Shown here piece by piece: positions 30,564-36,120 of a DNA stretch of 42,750 nt (position 1 is its first letter; each line of letters begins with the position of its first letter). Below the pieces are notes generated by a model. It saw only the letters and a list, made by a program, of their open reading frames with translations, did no database searches and was not told the DNA's origin. Position numbers and translations under genes: made by a program. Origin of the DNA: Candidatus Altimarinota bacterium (GTDB lineage: Bacteria; Patescibacteriota; Gracilibacteria; BD1-5; UBA2023). The stretch lies in NCBI GenBank assembly GCA_024709505.1, contig JANJWP010000024.1:1-42750 (forward strand), given 5' to 3'.

Positions 30564-31319
30564 ATGATCTTCTCTTTCGAAACCAATCCGACGTACGCGT
30601 TCCTCCATGCAATCAACATGGCGCAATCGGACGAGCCGTTCGAAGGGTGGTCGGATTTTACGAACGCCATTTGGGAAGAATCCCCCGAGGTTTTCTATTT
30701 TCTTGCGGGAAGCGGAGAATACAGCCTCTACGGACACGACATTCCCACGACCGCCGCGATGGCTATGGAAAAACTCGAAAGACTCAAGGAAGATGCCAGC
30801 TTCAAACGACTTGAAAACGAAGTGTCGGAATACCGGAATTTCGTATCGAAGCAGTGGTCTAAAAACGAAGGGGCGGTTCTCGGGTTCTTTGAATCCCTCT
30901 GAATCGAAATGCCTGAGGATTCCAAAGGCATGAGGGTATTCCTTACTCATCCGAAACTCCGAAACGGCCTTACCGTGGACGATTCGACGATCGTTTGGGG
31001 ACATTCGGAAGATTTTGAAAATTATTCGACCGTCTATCTTGCCCACGAGTTCCTGCACATAGCGACGGCCCACGACCCTTCCGACGTGACCCACGCGATC
31101 ATCGAGCTCGCAGCCGATAACGAAACCCGTATCCGGCTCAACGGAAAGGGGGAATATTTCGAATATCCGGGACACCGGCGCCTCGTGGAAATCGAAAAAC
31201 TTCTCCTTCCCTTCTGGAGAACGTATCTCGAATCCGGACGGAAAGACTTTTCGAATTTCGTCGAAGAGGCAAAAAAAAGGTGGCACGAGGCCACCGGAAA
31301 TCAGGCGGAAGGGTCGTAA
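30564..31319 (+). CDS. Putative zinc metallopeptidase (HExxH)
   Basis: 251 residues with one TGA (30900-30902, residue 113) read as Gly. The zinc motif is H161-E162-F-L-H165 in YLAHEFLHIATAH, followed 17-22 residues later by Glu in IIELAADNE, which could be the third ligand (gluzincin-like). The N-terminal half is helical, with SKQWSKNEGAVLGF. There is no signal peptide, so it acts in the cytoplasm. Family not identified; helix-zinc-helix peptidases of the DUF2268 type are a loose analogy. It lies 25 bp after argS. It converges on, and seems to have replaced the 3' end of, the radical SAM maturase gene. Stop TAA. Confidence 0.65.
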
Positions 31320-31329
31320 TCGCAACGGG

Positions 31330-32220
31330 CTGGAGCGCCGTGCAATCCCCTTCCCTGAGCTATGCTGAGCGATCGAAACGTCGGTTCCCCGGCCGGATTC
31401 GCGGACGTCGTCGAAGCCGAACTGCGAAGGATCTTCGATGAAGTTCTCCGAAAGGAGGAAATCGCGAACCTCGTCCATATGCGCTTCGTTCTGGCGCATC
31501 CGCACGAGACCGATCCGAAAAGGAATGCCCAGTCTTTTTGCTCCCCGAAGGTTCTTCAGCCACTTTCGGAAACTTCCGGGGGTTTTCGTACACGCGTCGT
31601 GGATTTCTTCGGTATGCCCGAAGACACTCGTCGCGAGGGAAACGCCCATCCCGGAAAGCCGTTCGAGATCGTCTTTCCGAAAAAGCGTGGCATTGGAGAA
31701 CACCTCCAGTTCTTCGAACTCAAGGGAACGCGCGTATTCCAAGATTTCCCAAAAGCCCTTGTGGACCAAAGGTTCCCCTCCGACGATTTGGCATTTCCGG
31801 AATTTCGCGCTTTTCAACTGGTCGAGAACCCTTCTGGCCGTTTCGACGGACATGCCTCGGCTTCGGACCGGTCCGCTTTCGGCATAGCAATGAATGCATT
31901 TTTCATTGCACGCCCCCGTAATTTCCACCCAGGCGATATCGAGGACGTCGAGTTTCGCTTGCGCTTCGGAGGTATCCGGAAGGAACATTCGACCGAGAAT
32001 CCCCCCCTTCGACACAATTCCCGTGGATTTCCGGAGTTTCGCGAAGCAGGTATTCGAGCTTTTCGCAAATCTCCGCGGAACTTTGCGCGATTTGCACCAA
32101 GTAGTTGGCGGTACCGGGGTCGATGACGCGTATGGCCTGACCGAAAAGGTCGTAGAGAGCCCACTTGTTGATGCCTTCGACGAGGAACAATCCGTCGCCG
32201 ATATTTTCCGTCCGCTTCAT
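31330..32220 (-). pseudogene. Radical SAM peptide maturase with N-terminal RRE-like domain: frameshifted and truncated
   Basis: The first 73 codons (from ATG 32220, RBS GGAGG) encode a PqqD-like/RRE-type domain (NKWALYDLFGQAIRV, DPGTANYLVQIAQ). The frame then shifts at a C7 run (32001-32007, G7 in the mRNA); removing one base joins it to the radical SAM core. The core has C104-N-E-K-C108-I-H-C111 (the 4Fe-4S/SAM site), GGEPLVHKG, and FRIGLVRMRQNE and DDVRESGRG, typical of SPASM-type RiPP maturases. After RESGRG no SPASM Cys follow; the frame runs open into the antisense of the metallopeptidase gene. So the auxiliary-cluster domain is missing. The shift may be a sequencing error, a programmed shift or decay. 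The 3' end given is where homology-like sequence stops. Confidence 0.7.
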
Positions 32221-32239
32221 GTTCGCCTCCGAATTCGTT

Positions 32240-32272
32240 GGAAAAGAAAAACGGAGGGGCGAGCCCCTCCGT
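32240..32272 (-). terminator. Terminator between the precursor peptide and maturase genes
   Basis: A perfect 10-bp stem ACGGAGGGGC / GCCCCTCCGT with a 2-nt loop, followed on the minus strand by TTTTTCTTTTCC. It would give much more peptide mRNA than maturase mRNA, a common RiPP operon design. Confidence 0.85.
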
Positions 32273-32284
32273 CGGTAAGTCCCC

Positions 32285-32422
32285 TTATTTCGGGGAACAA
32301 GCGCCCGGCTTGCAGCACTGGGCCTGCATGGGCACACCGCCCGTAGAGGCGGCGACGCCCGACTGGACGACTTCCTGGACGGGTTTCCAGGAGGGGTCTC
32401 CCGGCTTTACGGCTTGAATCAT
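32285..32422 (-). CDS. 45-residue Cys-rich peptide, candidate RiPP precursor
   Basis: The start is set by AGGAG 7 nt before ATG; stop TAA. The peptide has a Cys-free front half (MIQAVKPGDPSWKPVQEVV) and a GG near residues 28-29. The C-terminus VPMQAQCCKPGACSPK has three Cys in 16 residues. Leader/core layout, own promoter, terminator and the following RRE-radical SAM maturase gene support a ribosomally made, post-translationally modified peptide. The Cys could become thioether-linked. Alternatively it is a small metal-binding or modifier peptide handled by the neighbouring E1/E2 enzymes. No matching family recognised. Confidence 0.7.
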   Translation of the reverse strand: MIQAVKPGDPSWKPVQEVVQSGVAASTGGVPMQAQCCKPGACSPK

Positions 32423-32475
32423 GGCAAATCTCCTTTATTGCGTTCATCACCGGGGAAATCCCGATGACATAATAT

Positions 32476-32503
32476 GTATTAACTAAATTAATGATAAAGT
32501 CAA
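32476..32503 (-). promoter_or_regulatory. Promoter of the Cys-rich peptide gene
   Basis: Minus strand TTGACT (32503-32498), 16 bp, TAATAC (32481-32476), in a very AT-rich stretch just after the E1 terminator. The leader to the ATG is about 50 nt. Confidence 0.6.
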
Positions 32504-32514
32504 TGCTTTGGAGT

Positions 32515-32548
32515 CATGAAAAAAACCGCCCCATTTCGGGGCGGTTTT
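32515..32548 (-). terminator. Terminator of the E1/E2 operon
   Basis: An 11-bp stem AAAACCGCCCC / GGGGCGGTTTT, followed on the minus strand by a run of seven T, 15 bp after the E1 stop codon. Confidence 0.9.
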
Positions 32549-32562
32549 CGATTGAACCGGTT

Positions 32563-33381
32563 CTACGGAACGGCGCATTCGCAGTCCGGAAAACTCGGAG
32601 GATTTTGTTTGATGCTTGAGAGGTGTTCGTCGAGAACGCCCGGAATTCCGAACAACGAAAGGATCGTCCACGACTCGCCGACGTTCGGCAGGGAGTGTTC
32701 TTGTCCTTCGAGGAGGATTTCGAGCGCCTTTCTTGCGGCCAAGGCCGAAAAGAACGATTGGTCGATGCCAATGCCGGGCATCGACCGGGCATCACGGGCG
32801 AGATGGCACTGGGCTTTCTCGGCCGTTTTTTCATACTCTTCGAGCATGTCCTGTCGGCCAAGATGGCGCATCAGGCAGGAAAAACAGGCGCCATGGCCCG
32901 GGCGATACGCGAAAACCTCGCCGGCCTTCCCTTTTTCGAACATGCTGACGAATACGGCCGGAGTGGCGGTCTCGATAGAAAGTTCGTTCAAGAAAAACCG
33001 GGAAGAATCGGTGTCGGTCGCGACGATGAGAACGTCGGATTCGGCCATTGCGGCACGAGTGGTCGAATGGTTCTCGAAAACGCTCGTTTCATGCACGAAC
33101 GCCTCGATACCTTCGCCCGCGTATTCGCGCAGGTATTCGGCCACCGCGGCGGCCTTGTTTTTTCCCACGTACTTGATTCCGCAGGAGTGGCGTACGAGAT
33201 TTCCCGCCTCAAGCGTGTCGAAATCGAAGAGATGGAAGCGGGAAACGCCGGAACGAAGCAGGTGCATCGCGATTTCGGCTCCGCCACCAAGTCCGACGAT
33301 CATGACGGTCGAATCCTTGAGGGGCGGGTGCAAGGCGTCCCGCCGAGCGTTCCGCTCGGTAAAGGGGGTATCTTGTCGCAT
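32563..33381 (-). CDS. E1-like (ThiF/MoeB family) adenylating enzyme
   Basis: 272 residues. Adenylation domain: VMIVGLGGGAEIAMHLL (ATP loop, residues 27-42), LFDFDTLEAGNLVRHSCG (Asp55, Asn61, Arg64), VGKNKAAAV (Lys74/76), VLIVATDTD (Asp122). Zinc-type Cys pairs are C166-x2-C169 and C267-x-C269. Cys192 in KAQCHLARDARSMPG is a candidate acceptor for a thioester. This is a minimal E1, as in bacterial ubiquitin-like systems, ThiF/MoeB and RiPP adenylators. It is the last gene of the operon with the E2 (33719) and the 83-residue protein (33445). SD is AAAGGAAC. No in-frame TGA; stop TAG. It is a paralogue of the enzyme at 2-706. Confidence 0.88.
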   Translation of the reverse strand: MRQDTPFTERNARRDALHPPLKDSTVMIVGLGGGAEIAMHLLRSGVSRFHLFDFDTLEAGNLVRHSCGIKYVGKNKAAAVAEYLREYAGEGIEAFVHETSVFENHSTTRAAMAESDVLIVATDTDSSRFFLNELSIETATPAVFVSMFEKGKAGEVFAYRPGHGACFSCLMRHLGRQDMLEEYEKTAEKAQCHLARDARSMPGIGIDQSFFSALAARKALEILLEGQEHSLPNVGESWTILSLFGIPGVLDEHLSSIKQNPPSFPDCECAVP

Positions 33382-33409
33382 GGGAGTTCCTTTCTTGCGA
33401 AGAAAGACC

Positions 33410-33437
33410 GTCCGCGCGGAAAAATTCCCGCGCGGAC
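33410..33437 (-). promoter_or_regulatory. Stem-loop between the 83-residue gene and E1
   Basis: A perfect 10-bp stem GTCCGCGCGG / CCGCGCGGAC, followed on the minus strand by a T-rich but interrupted GGTCTTTCTTC. It may be a partial terminator or a 3'-stabilising hairpin that raises the 83-residue product over E1. Confidence 0.55.
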
Positions 33438-33444
33438 GACCCGG

Positions 33445-33696
33445 TTAGACGAACGAACGGACCATGGTCCCGAGCTGGGTCATGTTATCCTGAACGTCCT
33501 TGGGCAAGTCGCGGTACTCCTTCGACTGGGTATTGCCCACCTGGCCAACAGGGCTGATGACCATGTTGGCCTTGCCTTGGCTGAACGGCTCGATGGCACG
33601 AGTCGTCGCCTCGACGTCGATCGGTTTGCGGTCACCGTCGAGGCCGAACGCGGAGAGGTCGAGTTCGACGGCGGGAGAGGTGGCGTTATTGCTCAT
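33445..33696 (-). CDS. 83-residue protein between E1 and E2, candidate modifier or substrate
   Basis: AAGGAG 7 nt before ATG; stop TAA. No recognised family. The sequence starts with a Ser/Asn-rich tail, then VELDLSAFGLDGDRKPIDV, a middle ANMVISPVGQVGN and a helical C-terminus DLPKDVQDNMTQLGTMV ending RSFV. It has no C-terminal GG, so it is not a classical ubiquitin-like modifier unless processed, but its position between E2 and E1 and its following stem-loop suggest an abundant partner protein. No Cys, no signal peptide, no membrane segment. It could be the conjugated protein, a substrate or an adaptor. Confidence 0.65.
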   Translation of the reverse strand: MSNNATSPAVELDLSAFGLDGDRKPIDVEATTRAIEPFSQGKANMVISPVGQVGNTQSKEYRDLPKDVQDNMTQLGTMVRSFV

Positions 33697-33718
33697 GATG
33701 TCGCTCCTTGGAAAAACT

Positions 33719-34177
33719 TCAGTTGGCTTCCGGCAGGATCCAGCGGCCGGAACGGATTTGCACTTCGTGGGCATGGATCCATGCGGCGGCGATATTCAAG
33801 ATGAAGTAGCCGCCCTTTTTGGGTTCCCAACCCGTTCCGACGCGGTCGTCGGGCTTCAAAACGCAAAGCGTGACCCCGCCGTCGCGTTCGCCACGATGGT
33901 GCGCCGAATGCATCCCTTGGGACAAGCAGTACGCCTTCACGTCGCGGTCCATGACGACCGCGTCGGGAGCGGAATACGGAAAGTCTTCCGGGTAATAGAG
34001 GCGCACCTTGTAGGCGTTTTGGTTGATCGTCACGATCACGCCTTCGGCGTACATGACGTCCCCTGCCATCAGGATCTTGAAGAAGGGAAAAGCGGCATTG
34101 AGCAAATCCACCTCCTGCTTCAAGCGGGGAAGAAATTTCCCTGGGTCCTTCCCGACCCAATTCGGTAGTTGCGCCAT
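33719..34177 (-). CDS. E2-like ubiquitin-conjugating fold protein
   Basis: 152 residues to an apparent TGA stop. It fits a prokaryotic E2 (UBC) fold: YKVRLYYPEDFPYSAPDAVV (the beta-meander and P-x-x-P-like turn, residues 57-75), a His-rich loop MHSAHHRGERDGG, the catalytic Cys at about C105 in GVTLCVLKPDD, then a Trp-containing GWEPKKGG and LNIAAAWIHAHE, the helix with conserved Trp seen in bacterial E2s. E2s accept a modifier from E1 as a thioester. SD AAGGAG 6 nt before ATG. If TGA is Gly the protein gains 10 residues and ends at TAA 33686, overlapping the next gene by 11 nt. TGA as the true stop gives normal operon spacing. Confidence 0.82.
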   Translation of the reverse strand: MAQLPNWVGKDPGKFLPRLKQEVDLLNAAFPFFKILMAGDVMYAEGVIVTINQNAYKVRLYYPEDFPYSAPDAVVMDRDVKAYCLSQGMHSAHHRGERDGGVTLCVLKPDDRVGTGWEPKKGGYFILNIAAAWIHAHEVQIRSGRWILPEAN

Positions 34178-34202
34178 ATCAGTCTCCTTTCGTAACTATG
34201 GC

Positions 34203-35276
34203 TTAATGAAAAGAATCGGGTACGTCGCCGCTTGCGGAAACTCCGCGCGCGGTAACGTGATTCGGATTGAGACCCGAATTCCTACGGCGTTGCCCCGAAT
34301 TCCTACGGCGAGGCTCGGGGGCATCAGGACGCGGCTCAGATGGTTGGGAAGGCGGGATGCCGAAGGTTCCCCGATGCCGTTCCAACGTTGGAAGTTCCCG
34401 GGATTGTGTCCAGGCCCTCCAAAGCGAAACGATCATCTTTCCCAAAAATACGAGGACGAGGCCTAAAAGGCTCGCTAAGATGCCAATGGCTGCCAGGAAA
34501 AACCTCCAGGCATGGGGAAAAAATTCCGTGCGCTTATGAAGCTGATAGGCAACGACGGAGAAGAAGGCAATGCCCGCGGCAATCGCGAGCGCGTTGAGGA
34601 AAGCCCGCTTCGGAGAATCTGAAACGGAGGATGGTGAGACCCCTTTGGACGGCGCCTCCGATTTCGAGGCCGGACGGGAATCATTCGACCTCAAGGGCCC
34701 GATGGGTTCGAAAGGCTTGATAGAGCCAGCGTCATCGGCCTTTTTCAGAGCCGAGAACTGAAGGTTTCCGTCCGGAGAATACGAACAAACTCCGGAGCGT
34801 TTCCCAACGTTTTTTTCCCCGGATTCGCAAGCCCCTTCCAACCGGTTTTCCACCCACTCCCCGGAAAAATACGTTCCGTCCGGACGAGCGTACGTACCAG
34901 TGCCATGGCGTTTTTCATGAAGGAAATGCCCCTCATAAAACGCCCCGGTCTTCGATGCGTATTTTCCCAGTCCGGTAATGCAGCGGCCACTTACGCAGCC
35001 AACGCCCTCGGCAATGAGTTCTTCGAGACGCCGGAACTTTCGTTCCTTCGAATCGAGCGCGTCAAGTTCCGAAGATATCCGCCGCAATTCGGCAAGGGCC
35101 TCGTCCGGCTCGGTCGTCGCCCGGGATTTCGCCAGGTCGGCAGCCTTTCCGAGTTCGGCCCGCCGGTCTTGCATGACGGCGCGCATTTCGGCAATCTCCT
35201 CCCGTCCCGGCTCCGAAAAAACCGGAGCCGAAACCAGAAGCAGCACGGCCGAAAAAAGGATGGCAACGGTTTTCAT
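34203..35276 (-). CDS. MORN-repeat membrane protein with signal peptide
   Basis: 357 residues. Signal peptide 1-21 (cleavage after PVFS). A charged coiled-coil (about 25-90) follows, then GRCITGLGKYASKTG and MORN repeats (GAFYEGHF, GTYFSGEW) at about 105-150, used for lipid or protein binding. A Ser/Pro-rich linker (180-220) leads to two membrane helices (about 226-250 and 262-285) and a basic tail. The tail has a short tandem repeat (RRRNSG twice, from a 16-bp DNA repeat near 34280). The N-terminal region faces outside. SD GGAGG 9 nt before ATG. It overlaps the lipoprotein gene by 4 nt in the classic ATGA arrangement. Stop TAA. Role unknown; perhaps a scaffold at the membrane. Confidence 0.72.
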   Translation of the reverse strand: MKTVAILFSAVLLLVSAPVFSEPGREEIAEMRAVMQDRRAELGKAADLAKSRATTEPDEALAELRRISSELDALDSKERKFRRLEELIAEGVGCVSGRCITGLGKYASKTGAFYEGHFLHEKRHGTGTYARPDGTYFSGEWVENRLEGACESGEKNVGKRSGVCSYSPDGNLQFSALKKADDAGSIKPFEPIGPLRSNDSRPASKSEAPSKGVSPSSVSDSPKRAFLNALAIAAGIAFFSVVAYQLHKRTEFFPHAWRFFLAAIGILASLLGLVLVFLGKMIVSLWRAWTQSRELPTLERHRGTFGIPPSQPSEPRPDAPEPRRRNSGQRRRNSGLNPNHVTARGVSASGDVPDSFH

Positions 35277-35476
35277 GTCGAAGTTCCTCCCGTCCGATTC
35301 TTAATGGAACGGTGGAGCTCTTCGATTTCGCGGCGTTTCCGGTCTTCGGCTTTTTCGGCCTCGGTTGGAACGGACGGCTTGGCTTCGGGACGACGAACGT
35401 ATGATCCGCTCGACGAACAACCGCCCAAAACTGCCACGAAAACGAAAATGAGGGTGAGGGTTCGCAGAGCGTTCAT
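35273..35476 (-). CDS. Small lipoprotein
   Basis: 67 residues. A classic lipobox signal: hydrophobic MNALRTLTLIFVFVAVLGG then Cys20 (LGGC), giving a mature protein CSSSGSYVRRPEAKPS with an acidic/basic helical tail. SD AAGGAG 7 nt before ATG. The frame stops at TGA overlapping the next ATG. Read as Gly, this TGA would force about 94 more residues of Arg/Pro-rich nonsense overlapping the MORN gene, so TGA looks like a real stop here. It probably sits on the outer face of the cytoplasmic membrane with the MORN and JAMM 2 proteins. Confidence 0.7.
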   Translation of the reverse strand: MNALRTLTLIFVFVAVLGGCSSSGSYVRRPEAKPSVPTEAEKAEDRKRREIEELHRSIKNRTGGTST

Positions 35477-35489
35477 GGCACATCTCCTT

Positions 35490-36005
35490 TCAATAACGTT
35501 GGAAGCGGAGCTTCCGATAGATTTCGCGCGCGTTCGAAACGTTCATTTCAACCACGCCTGGATCGACTCCGGATTCCCGGAGCACGGACAAAGGAATTTC
35601 GTACGCTTCACCGCCAAAGGGCAATTCAAAGATGCGGAGATGGCGGTTTTTCACGTCTCCGAGAAAAAGGATCCCAACGATGTTGGAACGCCAATCCCCC
35701 CGGAGAGTCATGGCAACGTAGGTTCGACCAGAAAAAACGGTCAGCTCCGGAGTTCCTGGAACGTCGCCATTAAAAACAGCATCGGTCCGAACCTTCCGGA
35801 ATTCTTTTTCCACTTCGCGGCGCACCGAACGGAACGGAATCGAAAACAGTCGGGCAAGCAATCCAAACACGCGGGAAAGCATCCACCAAAGGGCGAATCC
35901 CGAGAGCGCGAACAACGAAAGCGAACTTCCCCTTCCGCCGGCAAGCGCGCGATTGAACAACACGGCAAGAAAACCTGCCGAGAGCATGTCACGGAACTTG
36001 GGCAT
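35490..36005 (-). CDS. Unknown membrane protein of the conjugation operon
   Basis: 171 residues. Two closely spaced hydrophobic helices (about 10-23 and 29-55, with FALWWMLSRVFGLLARLF), then a cytoplasmic or outer domain of about 110 residues (VFSGRTYVAMTLRGDW, LRIFELPFGGEAYEIPLSVL). No family recognised. SD AAGGAG before ATG. The frame stops at TGA (35490-35492), and 7 nt later an SD plus ATG of the lipoprotein follow. If TGA were Gly, the frame would overlap the entire lipoprotein gene (about 63 more residues), so TGA likely terminates. It follows JAMM 2 with a 115-bp gap that holds a short CGGCGG / CCGCCG hairpin. Confidence 0.65.
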   Translation of the reverse strand: MPKFRDMLSAGFLAVLFNRALAGGRGSSLSLFALSGFALWWMLSRVFGLLARLFSIPFRSVRREVEKEFRKVRTDAVFNGDVPGTPELTVFSGRTYVAMTLRGDWRSNIVGILFLGDVKNRHLRIFELPFGGEAYEIPLSVLRESGVDPGVVEMNVSNAREIYRKLRFQRY

Positions 36006-36120
36006 GGTCTTCTCCTTCTAAAACGAGAATGTTAAGGAACTCTCGGCGGTATTCCGCCGGAACCCGGAACCCGAAAATCTTCGGGGCGCGCGTTCCGGAG
36101 GAATACCCGGACGTATCGGC

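Noticed and set aside
30486-31320. Continuation of the radical SAM frame over the metallopeptidase gene
   Set aside because: No SPASM cysteines or other conserved features; composition matches antisense of the plus-strand gene. Treated as read-through beyond a truncation.
33686-33718. C-terminal extension of E2 by 10 residues through TGA
   Set aside because: Possible if UGA=Gly, but the normal spacing of TGA to the next SD/ATG and the lack of other TGAs in the operon favour TGA as the stop; left as an alternative.
36044-36059. CGGCGG/CCGCCG hairpin as a terminator between JAMM 2 and the next gene
   Set aside because: Only a 6-bp stem with no T-run on either strand; it may simply be chance in GC-rich sequence.
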